A stretch of DNA of 29,077 nucleotides, taken from contig JBBCJT010000175.1 in NCBI GenBank assembly GCA_037190665.1, forward strand, positions 1 through 29,077. The letters run 5' to 3'. This DNA comes from JBBCJT01 sp037190665 (GTDB taxonomy: Bacteria > Pseudomonadota > Alphaproteobacteria > Acetobacterales > Acetobacteraceae). A program made the position numbers and the translations under genes. The notes beneath the pieces are model-generated. The model saw only the letters and a list, made by a program, of their open reading frames with translations. It was not told the origin of the DNA and did no database searches. Position 1 is the first letter of the stretch; every line of letters begins with the position of its first letter. Below, one piece after another: positions 1 through 9,958 of this stretch.

Positions 1-2
1 GC

Positions 3-1683
3 CATCCGATGCGGCTGCGCGGGGAGGCGGGCGTATGGGAGCTGTTCATCCCGCGCCTGACCGAGGGCGCGCGCTACAAGTACGAGCTGCTCGACGCCGG
101 GGGCCGCGCCCTGCCGCTGAAGGCCGATCCGGTTGCGCAGCGGGCCGAACCCGCGCCCGCCACCGCCTCGATCGTGCCCGATCCGCGCCCGCCCGTGTGG
201 TCGGCCCCTGCCCTGCCCGCTCGCTTCGACGGGCCGATGAGCATCTACGAGGTGCATGCCGGATCCTGGGCGCGCGGCGACGACGACCGCGTCCTGCAAT
301 GGGACGAGTTGAGCGAGAAGCTTCTCCCCTACGTGCAGGACATGGGCTTCACCCATATCGAGCTGCTGCCGGTGATGTCCCATCCGTTCGGCGGGTCGTG
401 GGGCTACCAGCCATTGGGGCAGTTCGCCCCCCACGCCAATCTCGGCACGCCCGACGCCTTCGCCCGCTTCGTCGATCGCGCCCATGCCGCGGGTATTGGG
501 GTGATCCTCGACTGGGTGCCGGCGCATTTCCCGACCGATGCGCACGGGCTCGCCTGGTTCGACGGCACGGCGCTGTACGAGCATTCCGACCCGAAGGAAG
601 GCTTCCACCGGGACTGGAACACGGCGATCTACAATTTCGGCCGGCACGAGGTGCGCGGCTTCCTGATCGCCTCCGCGCTCTACTGGCTGCAGCACTACCG
701 CGTGGACGGGCTGCGGGTCGATGCCGTCGCCTCGATGCTCTACCGCGACTACAGCCGGGCGCCCGGCGAATGGGTGCCGAACCGCTATGGCGGGCGGGAG
801 AACCTGGAAGCCGTGGACTTCCTGCGCGAGTTGTCCCGCGCGGTCGCCGAACGCTGCCCCGGCGCGATGCTGATCGCCGAGGAATCCACCGCCTGGCCGG
901 GCGTGACGCGCACGGCGGAGGAAGGCGGGCTCGGGTTCACGCACAAGTGGAACATGGGCTGGATGCACGACACGCTCGATTACATGCATCACGAGCCGGT
1001 CCACCGGAGCTGGCATCACGACGAGATGACGTTCGGCCTGATCTACGCCTTCACCGAACGCTTCGTGCTGCCGCTGTCGCATGACGAGGTGGTGCACGGC
1101 AAAGGCTCGCTGTTCGGCAAGATGCCGGGCGACGACTGGCAGCGTTTCGCGAACCTGCGCGCCTATCTGTCCTTCATGTGGGGGCATCCGGGCAAGAAGC
1201 TGCTGTTCATGGGTGGCGAGTTCGCCCAGCAGCGCGAGTGGAACCACGACATCTCGCTCGACTGGCACCTGCTCGACCATGCGCCCCATCGCGGCATGCA
1301 GCGTCTGGTCGCCGATCTCAACCGGCTGCACGCCACGCTGCCGGCGCTGCACCGGCACGATTTCGATCCGGCGGGCTTTACCTGGATGGTCAGCGACGAC
1401 CGCGGGCAGAGCGTGTTCGCCTTCCTCCGCCGCGGCGACGGGGCGGACAGGCCGGTGCTGGTGGTGGCGAACTTCACGCCGATGCCCCGGCACGACTATC
1501 GTGTCGGCGTGCCGACCGTGGGCGCCTGGAATGAGATCCTGAACAGCGACGCCGCCGTCTATGGCGGCTCGGGCATCGGCAATGGCGGCACGGTGCAGGC
1601 CGACGCCACCCCGCTGCACGGCCAGCCCGCCTCGCTCCGGCTCACGCTTCCGCCGCTCGGCGTGCTGATGCTCTCGCCGTCGC

Positions 1684-1691
<8 letters not shown>
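3..1691 (+). CDS. glgB: 1,4-alpha-glucan branching enzyme, 5'-truncated by the window edge
   Basis: GlgB (GH13) cuts alpha-1,4-glucan chains and re-attaches them by alpha-1,6 links, making branches in cytoplasmic glycogen. The reading frame is open to the left edge and reads HPMRLR...GVWELFIP, the end of the N-terminal carbohydrate-binding module, so the true start lies upstream. About 560 residues are visible of a family usually near 730. Counting from the ATG at 9, the catalytic set is present: nucleophile Asp238 in DGLRVDAV, acid/base Glu291 in IAEEST, and Asp359 in LSHDEVVHGK. The GlgB-specific stretch RDYSRAPGEWVPNRYGGREN follows the nucleophile and separates it from TreZ and GlgX. The C-terminal all-beta domain is complete. 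The stop overlaps the glgX start by 8 nt, so the two are probably translationally coupled. Confidence 0.96.
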
Positions 1692-3767
<2,076 letters not shown>

Positions 3768-3771
<4 letters not shown>

Positions 3772-5750
3772 CGGACGACGCGCTGCGCGTGGCCGCCGAA
3801 CAGGCGGGGCTGATGACGGTCTGGCGCGACACCGCCGGGCAGGACCGCTTCGTTACCCCGGACGTGCTGCGCCGGCTGCTGGACGTGGTCGGCCCCTTCC
3901 CGGTCGCGCGCCCGCCGCTGCTGACCGCCGATCTCGGCACCGTCGCGCTGCTGCCCCTGCCCTCCGGCCCGGCGCGGCTGACGCTGGAGGACGGCAGCGT
4001 CCGCGAGCTGCATCTCGACCCGGGCGAGGCCGGTGCGTGGCTGCCCGCCGTGGACCAGCCCGGCTACCACCATCTGGCGACCGGCGATGCGGAGGTGACG
4101 CTCGCGGTGGCGCCGCCGCGGTGCTGGACGGTGGCCGATGCCTGTCCCGGCCGCCGCACGTGGGGCCTCGCGGTACAGATCTACGGGCTGCGTGAGGCCG
4201 GCACGGGCGGGATCGGCGGCTTCGGCGCACTGCGCGGCTTCGTCCGCGATGCTGCCGCGCGCGGGGCGGATGCGGTGGCGATCAGCCCCGTGCATGCGCA
4301 GTTCGCCGCCGATCCGGACCGGTTCAGCCCCTACGCGCCATCCAGCCGCGTGCATCTGAACGTGCTGCACGCCGACGCGACCGTGGCGATGGAACGCGCG
4401 CCCGGCACGCCCGCGGACGATCCCGCCATCGCGAAGGAACTCGCCCGGCTCGACGCGCTGGACCTGCTGGACTGGCCGGCGGCGGCGCGGGCGCGGATGC
4501 ACAGCCTGCGGCGGCTGTTCGCCGCCTTCTCCACCGAAGCGCCCGAGGCCGCCCGCGCCGCGTTCGCCGCCTTCCGCGCCCGCGGCGGCGAGGCTCTGGA
4601 CCGCCACGCCCGGTTCGAGGCGCTGCACGCCGCGCTGCTCGGCCAGGACCGCGCGCACTGGCAGTGGCGCACCTGGCCGGAGGGGCTGCGCGGGCCGGAC
4701 GGCCCCGCCATCGCCCCCTTCGCTGTCGACCACGCCGAGGAGATCGCCTTCCACGCCTTCGCCCAGTACCTCGCGGACCACAGCCTCGCCGCCGCGCAGG
4801 CGGAGGCGCGGGCGGCGGGGATGGGGGTCGGGCTGATCGCCGACGTCGCGGTCGGCGTCGATGCCGGCGGCAGCGATGCGTGGGCAAACCCGGCCGAGCT
4901 GCTGCACGGCGTGTCGATCGGCGCGCCGCCGGATGCGTTCAGCGCGCTGGGCCAGAGCTGGGGCGTGACATCCTTTGCCCCGTCCGGCCTCGCCGCATCG
5001 GGCTATCGCAGTTTCCTCGCCATGCTGCGGGCGGCGATGCGCAACGCGGGCGGCGTGCGCATCGACCACGTGATGGGCCTCGCCCGGCTGTGGCTGGTGC
5101 CGGACGGGGCGAGCCCGGTGGACGGCTGCTACCTGCGCTATCCGGCCGATGACCTGCTGCGGCTGGTGCGGCTGGAATCCTGGCGACACCGGGCGGTGGT
5201 GATCGGCGAGGATCTCGGCACCCTGCCCTATGGCTTCCGCGCGCGGCTGGAGGCGATGGGCCTCGCGGGCATGCGAGTGCTGTGGTTCGAGCGCGGGCAG
5301 GATCACTACATCGACCCGCGCCAGTGGAGCCCGCCGGCGGTGGCCATGACCTCCACGCACGATCTGCCGACGCTGGCCGGCTGGTGGCGCGGCACCGATC
5401 TGGGCTGGCGGGACCGGCTGGGCTTCGGCGGCGGGCGCGATGCGGATGCGCGGGCGCATGACCGCTGGCTGCTGTGGAACGCCTGCGGCGGCGGGGCGGA
5501 GATGCCCGGCACCGATGCGGCCGGCGCCCGCCGCTTCGCCACCGCCGCCAGCGCGCACACCGCGCGCGCCGCCTGCGCGCTGGCGCTGCTGCCGCTGGAG
5601 GATGCGCTGGCGCTGGAGGAACAGCCGAACCTGCCCGGCACGGTGGCGGAGCACCCGAACTGGCGCCGCCGCTATCCGGCCGATCCGCTGAACCACGGCG
5701 ACGCACCCGACCGGCTGGCGGCGTTCGCGCGGGCGCGGGCGGAGGGATAG
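3768..5750 (+). CDS. malQ: 4-alpha-glucanotransferase (amylomaltase)
   Basis: MalQ (GH77) transfers maltodextrin segments between glucan chains, recycling the short oligosaccharides left by GlgX. From the GTG at 3768 (GTGA overlap with the glgX stop) the product is 660 residues. It has an N-terminal domain of about 125 residues before the conserved barrel, which starts near WGLAVQIYGLR. The catalytic residues are nucleophile Asp433 (RIDHVMGLARLW), acid/base Glu481 (VIGEDLGTLP) and Asp532 (TSTHDLPT). The motif FSPYAPSSRVHLN is the usual substrate loop. The open frame runs upstream inside glgX, but that part is a shadow of glgX. It is the third gene of a coupled glgB-glgX-malQ operon, and the upstream glycogen-synthesis genes are presumably outside the window. 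Confidence 0.95.
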
Positions 5751-5782
5751 GCAGATCGCGGATCAGGGCTGACGCTGCGGCG

Positions 5783-5808
5783 TTGCCCCGGCGGGCGGGC
5801 GGTGCTAT
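5783..5808 (+). promoter_or_regulatory. Possible promoter of tRNA-Gln
   Basis: A TTGCCC element at 5783-5788 and a TGCTAT element at 5803-5808 lie just upstream of the tRNA. The 14-nt spacing is shorter than the usual 16-18, so only the -10-like element is reasonably placed (about 20 nt before the mature 5' end). This is a weak call. Confidence 0.3.
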
Positions 5809-5828
5809 CGGGCCCGTCTCGCGCCGCT

Positions 5829-5902
5829 TGGGGGATAGTTTAGCGGTAGAACTCCCGGCTCTGAACCGGGCAGCCTTGGTTCGAATCCAGGTCCCCCAGC
5901 CA
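5829..5902 (+). tRNA. tRNA-Gln, anticodon CTG
   Basis: The cloverleaf can be folded by eye. The acceptor stem TGGGGGA (5829-5835) pairs perfectly with TCCCCCA (5892-5898). The D arm has a 3-bp GTT/AAC stem. The anticodon stem is CCCGG/CCGGG (5854-5858 with 5866-5870), with the 7-nt loop CTCTGAA carrying anticodon CTG at 5861-5863. The T arm is CTTGG/CCAGG with loop TTCGAAT. The discriminator is G5899 and the CCA (5900-5902) is encoded. An unpaired-like U at position 1 and discriminator G match bacterial tRNA-Gln. It reads CAG codons. Confidence 0.97.
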
Positions 5903-5933
5903 GCCGCGCAGCCACCTGACATCGTTCAGTTTT

Positions 5934-5956
5934 CCGAATCGGCCTTCGGTTGTTTT
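5934..5956 (+). terminator. Probable intrinsic terminator of tRNA-Gln
   Basis: A short hairpin, CCGAA (5934-5938) pairing with TTCGG (5945-5949), is followed directly by the T-rich tract TTGTTTT (5950-5956). It starts 31 nt after the tRNA 3' end, a natural place for transcription to stop. An alternative 5-bp register (5937-5941 with 5947-5951) gives the same structure. Confidence 0.5.
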
Positions 5957-5968
5957 GGGAGCATTCCC

Positions 5969-6004
5969 GCCGCTCCGGCAACCGCCCCTGCCTCCCGGAG
6001 CGGC
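5969..6004. repeat. Inverted repeat, 10-bp perfect arms
   Basis: GCCGCTCCGG at 5969-5978 is the exact reverse complement of CCGGAGCGGC at 5995-6004, separated by 16 nt. It lies between the tRNA terminator and the DUF4238 gene and has no T tract. It could be a second terminator, a boundary element or a regulatory hairpin; sequence alone does not decide. Confidence 0.5.
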
Positions 6005-6103
6005 CGTCCTCCCGGGTGACCCCGCTTGGTGCGAATCATCGACTGGCATCGGTAGGATAAGGACTCATCAAGAGTGCCCCTGAAAGAGGGGGGCGGGACG
6101 AAC

Positions 6104-7171
6104 ATGTCGGGGAAGTATCAGCACGACATTCCGCAGAGCCTGCAACGCGGCTTCGCGGTGGAACGAAAGCCCGGCAAGTTTCAAGTCACGGTTTATGACC
6201 GCGACCGGGGAATTTTCTCGACTGCGCCGGAAGGGGTTGCCGGGGAGAGCTACTTCTACTCGCACGCCCCCGCTTCTCCCGGCGACGTGACGTTGGACGA
6301 CAGAATTACGGCGTTTGAAAGCGGCATCGCCGCCTTCATTAATCAGCTTCGCACATGCCCGCTGGACAGTCCTATCGATGCTGCCTTGGCGGGCAGCGCT
6401 GTTGCCCACTATTCGATAAGAGCCGCGCACGGGCGGCGGCTATTCACCGAAGCTGTGCGCGACGTAGTCGGAGCCGTAGGAGATAGAGCACAATCGCCAG
6501 AAGAATTTTGGCGCACGCTGAAGTTGGACCAGACAGTACCATCCAAGACTATGCGAGATATCATGCGCGAAGCGTGGCGTGAGGATCATCGTAAGCTTCG
6601 ACAAAGAGGCTTAACTCAGGACCAATTTGAGCGCGTTTTTTATGCCCAAGTGCGACAAATGAATCCTAATGATCTCTTTTCTCTTGCTACGCCAGCGGCA
6701 CGATTTTTCACAGAATCTCTATTGAAACGAGCGCCTGAGATAGCTCGCAAGGGACATACTCAGGCACTCGATAGAACGCTTGCTCCTCCAAAACTGGTGG
6801 AGCGTCTTTCTCGGCTGATTTGGAGCATGCAGGAAGAAGCCGACGGCACCTTCATATTGCCAGATCACATCGTTTCCAGCCGCTTGGTCGAAGGGAATCT
6901 GTCGCCTCTATTTCAAGTGGGCGAAGAAACTATCACCCAAGTTCTTCTCCCCGTCAGCCACCGTCGGCTCTTAGTCGGCAGCCTGGGTGAGTCCATGCGG
7001 ATCGGGCCAGCTTTGAACGCAGAGAGCGCTGCATGTTGCTGGCAGTTCTTCATCGCTCGCGAACGTCGTCACGATCTGGAGACGTTCAGAGAGTCTATTC
7101 GCGCAAAGCCCCGCGCGTTTCTGGATGGTCTTCTACACGAGGCCGAACGTGATCCGTCGAAGCGGAACTGA
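6104..7171 (+). CDS. DUF4238-family protein, atypical composition
   Basis: The 355-residue product opens with KYQHDIPQSLQRGFAVE...FQVTVYDRDRG, then the following TAPEGVAGESYFYS. This is the pattern of DUF4238 proteins (HY-P-QF-L--F near the N-terminus, then a short beta-rich stretch). DUF4238 has no established function. No signal peptide or membrane segment is visible, so it is probably cytoplasmic. Base composition drops sharply in the middle of the gene: by hand count 26 of 60 bases at 6661-6720 are G or C, against 44 of 60 at 8461-8520 in xth. Codons such as ATA, TTA and AGA, rare elsewhere here, appear. It stands alone behind tRNA-Gln, which suggests horizontal gain. The ATG at 6104 places the conserved motif at the N-terminus; a GTG at 6074 in frame behind an AAGGA is the alternative start. 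Confidence 0.8.
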   Translation: MSGKYQHDIPQSLQRGFAVERKPGKFQVTVYDRDRGIFSTAPEGVAGESYFYSHAPASPGDVTLDDRITAFESGIAAFINQLRTCPLDSPIDAALAGSAVAHYSIRAAHGRRLFTEAVRDVVGAVGDRAQSPEEFWRTLKLDQTVPSKTMRDIMREAWREDHRKLRQRGLTQDQFERVFYAQVRQMNPNDLFSLATPAARFFTESLLKRAPEIARKGHTQALDRTLAPPKLVERLSRLIWSMQEEADGTFILPDHIVSSRLVEGNLSPLFQVGEETITQVLLPVSHRRLLVGSLGESMRIGPALNAESAACCWQFFIARERRHDLETFRESIRAKPRAFLDGLLHEAERDPSKRN

Positions 7172-7190
7172 GCACGCGCCAGCCGCGCGC

Positions 7191-7577
7191 CTACCCCTCG
7201 AAACTCACGAACGACACCACGTTCCCGTCCGGGTCCCGCACCTGGAAATCCGTGCCGCCCCAGGGCTGCTTCGTCGGCACCTGCGCGATGTCCGCGCCGC
7301 GCTCCCTCACCTCGGTGAAAAGGCCCTGGACGTCCGAAACCTCGATGGTGGCCAGGATCAGCGACACCTCCCGCGCGGCCAGTTCCGCGAAATTCGGCCG
7401 GTGCACGCAGCGCAGGTGCAGGCACGCCGCGCCACGCGAGACCGCGCCGTAGAAGGGCGGATCGCCGTAGAGGAAGTCGATCCCGAAACCCAGCCGGTCC
7501 CGGAAGAAGGCCGCGCTCGCCGGCACGTCGCGGACGAACAGGATCGGCACGGCGGGCTTGAGGACGATCTCGCTCAT
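7191..7577 (-). CDS. VOC-fold (glyoxalase/bleomycin-resistance-like) protein
   Basis: This 128-residue protein has the vicinal-oxygen-chelate fold. Residues about 6-60 (AVPILFVRDVPASAAFFRDRLGF) form the first beta-alpha-beta-beta-beta unit, and residues from about 75 (VSLILATIEVSDVQGLF) to FQVRDPDGNVVSFVSFEG form the second. The ending RDPDGN--SFV is typical of the superfamily. Members are metal-dependent isomerases, dioxygenases or drug-binding proteins, so no substrate can be named; the short single-domain form probably dimerises. The ATG at 7577 is preceded by GGGAG at good spacing, so I reject the longer upstream frame. It is transcribed in the same direction as the YunG-family gene, 56 nt downstream of it, so the two may be co-transcribed. 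Confidence 0.85.
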   Translation of the reverse strand: MSEIVLKPAVPILFVRDVPASAAFFRDRLGFGIDFLYGDPPFYGAVSRGAACLHLRCVHRPNFAELAAREVSLILATIEVSDVQGLFTEVRERGADIAQVPTKQPWGGTDFQVRDPDGNVVSFVSFEG

Positions 7578-7633
7578 CGCGCCAGTCTCCCTGTCCGCAC
7601 GCCAGCCGCGCGGCCGGTCCGCGCGCGCGGCTC

Positions 7634-7987
7634 TCAGGCGGCCTTCGCCGCGAGGGCCGCCTCCACCCGCCGGCGCAGCAGGGCGTAGCGCTCCGGTGAG
7701 GTGTCGGCCAGCGCCTCCGCCTCGTCGCTGACGAGGTCGGCGTAGTGCACCGGGGCGTCGAACTGGCTGGCCGTCAGGTCGTGCCGCACGCCGTTGACCC
7801 GGTTGTAGAAATGCCAGCCGCCGTCGGTCATGGTCTTGAGGATCTCGCCCCCGCACAGCTCGCACACGACCAGCGCGGTCACGCTGCATTGCCCGCGTGC
7901 CGGGCGTTCCGGCAGCCAGTTTCGGCCGGTCGAAAGCGACCAGGCACTCTGCAGGATCGGCAGCAGGTCACGGGGTGTCATGGGCAT
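7634..7987 (-). CDS. YunG-family protein
   Basis: The product, about 117 residues, begins MPMTPRDLLPILQSAWSLST and contains the conserved block PARGQCSVTALVV followed by GGEILKT--DGGWHFYNRVNG and the ending DT-ERY-LLRRRVE. This arrangement (an invariant GQC-VTALVV, then WHFYNR) matches the YunG family known from Bacillus. Its biochemical role is not established. The Cys and the later His-rich segment resemble a small cysteine-hydrolase fold, which is only an inference. Two ATGs (7987 and 7981) are possible and neither has a strong ribosome-binding site. The gene is divergent from erpA, with a 111-nt intergenic region between them. Confidence 0.7.
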   Translation of the reverse strand: MPMTPRDLLPILQSAWSLSTGRNWLPERPARGQCSVTALVVCELCGGEILKTMTDGGWHFYNRVNGVRHDLTASQFDAPVHYADLVSDEAEALADTSPERYALLRRRVEAALAAKAA

Positions 7988-8063
7988 GGCGGAAGGATTC
8001 CCCCACACGCGGCCGGCTGCCACTGGTTCCGGCGCCACGCTGGCATGCACCCCCTGCGCGGCC

Positions 8064-8091
8064 TTCCGTTGGCGGCAAAACCGCCTATCTT
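8064..8091 (+). promoter_or_regulatory. Candidate erpA promoter, possibly leaderless
   Basis: A TATCTT -10-like hexamer (8086-8091) ends 7 nt before the erpA ATG, with a weak -35-like TTCCGT at 8064-8069. Between them is the inverted repeat GGCGG-CAAAA-CCGCC (8071-8085), which could bind a regulator. No Shine-Dalgarno sequence is present before the ATG, consistent with transcription starting at or next to the start codon. Confidence 0.4.
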
Positions 8092-8098
8092 TCCAGTC

Positions 8099-8428
8099 AT
8101 GAGCGAATTCGGTGTCACGGACCGCGCCGCCGCCCGCATCTCGGAAATCGCCGATGCGGCCGGCCGCCCCCCTGCCCTGCGGGTGGAGGTGCTGGCCGGC
8201 GGCTGCTCCGGCTTCCAGTACCGCTTCGACCTCGCCGACGGCACGGCGGAGGACGACCGGGTGATCGAACGCGGGGGCGCCCGCGTGGTCGTCGATCCGT
8301 CCAGCCTGGAGCTGCTGGAAGGCGCGGAGCTGGACTATGTGGACGAGCTGATGGGCGCCTATTTCGCGGTGCGCAATCCGAACGCCACCAGCACCTGCGG
8401 CTGCGGCACGTCGTTCAGCGTCGAATGA
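8099..8428 (+). CDS. erpA: Iron-sulfur cluster insertion protein ErpA (HesB/IscA type)
   Basis: A-type carriers deliver Fe-S clusters to apoproteins in the cytoplasm. The 109-residue product has all three conserved cysteines: Cys36 in GGCSGFQY and Cys100/Cys102 in the C-terminal TCGCGTSF. The A-type core (DELMGAYFAVRNPNA) lies between them. The length matches the family. The open frame extends further upstream, but that part is not conserved, and the ATG at 8099 places FGVTDRAAARI in the usual N-terminal position. It is followed 28 nt later by xth. An erpA-xth pair is common in alphaproteobacteria, which supports ErpA over IscA or SufA. No isc/suf genes are nearby. Confidence 0.9.
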   Translation: MSEFGVTDRAAARISEIADAAGRPPALRVEVLAGGCSGFQYRFDLADGTAEDDRVIERGGARVVVDPSSLELLEGAELDYVDELMGAYFAVRNPNATSTCGCGTSFSVE

Positions 8429-8456
8429 CCCGCGCCGCCACGGCGGGGCCGCATCC

Positions 8457-9230
8457 ATGAAGCTCGCCACCTTCAACGTGAATTCCGCGCGGCTGCGCGC
8501 CCCGCACCTGCGCCGCTGGCTGGAGGCGCAGCAGCCCGACGCGATCGTGCTGCAGGAGATCAAGTGCGAGGAACACCAGTTCCCCGCCTTGGATTTCGCC
8601 GATCTCGGCTACCGCGCCAGCATCGTCGGGCAGAAGGCCTACAACGGCGTCGCCCTGCTCTCCCGCCTGCCGTTCGAGGTCACGCATCGCCGTCTGCCCG
8701 GCCTGCCGGAGGACGACGCGCAAGCCCGCTACATCGAGGCGGCGATCGACGGCGTCACGCTGATCGGCATCTACCTGCCCAACGGCAATTCCGGCGGCGA
8801 GGCGGGCTATGCCTACAAGCTGCGCTGGATGGACCTGCTGGGCGAACGCGCCGCCGCGCTGCTCGCGCAGGACACGCCCACCGTCATCCTCGGCGATTTC
8901 AACGTCTGTCCCACGGATGCCGACCTCGCCCCCGGCGCCCTGCCGCCGACCGATGCGCTGGTCCGCCCCGAGAGCCGCGCGCGCTACCGCACGCTGCTGA
9001 ACATGGGGCTGACCGATGCGATCCGCACGATGCACCCGGCGGAGCGGGTCTGGACGTTCTGGGATTACCAGGCCGGCTGCTGGGACCGCGACGTGGGGCT
9101 GCGTATCGACCATGTCCTGCTGTCGCCCACGCTCGCCGAACGGATGGACCGCGCCGGGGCGGATCGCGGCCCGCGCGGGGAACCGCAGCCGTCCGACCAC
9201 GTGCCGGCCTGGGTGACGCTGGGGGACTGA
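8457..9230 (+). CDS. xth: Exodeoxyribonuclease III
   Basis: Exonuclease III repairs abasic sites and removes 3' blocking groups in DNA. The 257-residue product carries the full endonuclease/exonuclease/phosphatase motif series: FNVNSAR near the N-terminus, LQEIKCEEHQFP (metal-binding Glu), YLPNG, GDFNVCPTD (Asp and Asn of the active site), IDHVLLSP, and the terminal SDHVPAWV catalytic His. The length agrees with XthA (about 260 residues). The ATG at 8457 directly precedes the conserved KLATFNVNSAR. It probably shares a transcript with erpA and is followed by a GC-rich hairpin. Confidence 0.96.
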   Translation: MKLATFNVNSARLRAPHLRRWLEAQQPDAIVLQEIKCEEHQFPALDFADLGYRASIVGQKAYNGVALLSRLPFEVTHRRLPGLPEDDAQARYIEAAIDGVTLIGIYLPNGNSGGEAGYAYKLRWMDLLGERAAALLAQDTPTVILGDFNVCPTDADLAPGALPPTDALVRPESRARYRTLLNMGLTDAIRTMHPAERVWTFWDYQAGCWDRDVGLRIDHVLLSPTLAERMDRAGADRGPRGEPQPSDHVPAWVTLGD

Positions 9231-9233
9231 CGC

Positions 9234-9251
9234 GGGCGGCGTCTGCCGCCC
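9234..9251 (+). terminator. GC-rich hairpin after xth
   Basis: GGGCGGC (9234-9240) pairs perfectly with GCCGCCC (9245-9251) across a GTCT loop, beginning 3 nt after the xth stop. There is no T tract, so it may only stabilise the 3' end or act with Rho. Confidence 0.4.
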
Positions 9252-9304
9252 CTCTCCCGGCGAACCCCTTGACCCCGCCTTCACCGACCCGTCACTGACC
9301 CGCC

Positions 9305-9946
9305 ATGAGCAACGATCGCGACCCCTGCCGCCTGTACCTCGTCACGCCGCCGCGCCTCGATCCGGCTTCCTTCGCCGACGTGCTGGCGGGGGCGCTGGAT
9401 GCGGGCGACGTGGCCTGCGTGCAGCTCCGGCTGAAGGACGCGGACGACGACACGGTGCGCCGCGCCATCGATGCGCTGAGGCCGGTGACGCAGGCGCGCG
9501 GCGTGGCCTTCCTGCTCAACGACCGGCCCGACCTCGCGGCCGCCACCGGCTGCGACGGCGCGCATGTCGGCCAGACTGACACGAACGCGGTAGAGGCGCG
9601 CCGCATCCTCGGCGAGCGCACGCTGGGCGTGACCTGCCACGACTCCCGCCACCTGGCGATCGAGGCGGCCGAGGCCGGCGCGGACTACGTGGCCTTCGGC
9701 GCCTTCTTCCCGACCACGACCAAAGACGCGCCCACGCTCGCCGATCCGGAGATCCTGGAGTGGTGGTCCTCGCTCATGGAGCTCCCGTGTGTGGCCATCG
9801 GTGGCATCACGGCGGAGAACTGCGCGCCGCTGGTGCGCGCGGGTGCGGACTTCCTCGCCGTGGTCGGCGCGGTGTGGAACCATGCCGGCGGGCCTGCCGT
9901 TGGCGTGCGCGAGCTGAACAGGGCGATCGCGGAGGCGCATGGCTGA
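9305..9946 (+). CDS. thiE: Thiamine phosphate synthase
   Basis: ThiE joins the pyrimidine and thiazole halves of thiamine to give thiamine phosphate. The 213-residue TIM barrel shows the family motifs in order: RLYLVTPP at the first strand, VQLRLKD (pyrophosphate/Mg binding), FLLNDRPDLA, GAHVGQTD, LGVTCHDS, DYVAFGAFFPTTTKD and the phosphate-binding VAIGGI...G. The glutamine in HVGQ and the serine/threonine-rich FFPTTTK loop are in the expected places. No other thi genes are adjacent, and I see no TPP riboswitch (no THI-box CTGAGA) in the 74 nt upstream. It is followed after 12 nt by the FkbM gene. Confidence 0.9.
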   Translation: MSNDRDPCRLYLVTPPRLDPASFADVLAGALDAGDVACVQLRLKDADDDTVRRAIDALRPVTQARGVAFLLNDRPDLAAATGCDGAHVGQTDTNAVEARRILGERTLGVTCHDSRHLAIEAAEAGADYVAFGAFFPTTTKDAPTLADPEILEWWSSLMELPCVAIGGITAENCAPLVRAGADFLAVVGAVWNHAGGPAVGVRELNRAIAEAHG

Positions 9947-9958
9947 GATGGGCGGACA

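Noticed and set aside
5903..7190. Integrative element or prophage at tRNA-Gln
   Set aside because: No integrase, phage gene or long tRNA-end duplication is present; only one foreign-looking gene can be supported.
9231..9304. TPP riboswitch upstream of thiE
   Set aside because: No THI-box motif (CTGAGA) or fitting pairing is visible, and the gap is too short for the full aptamer.
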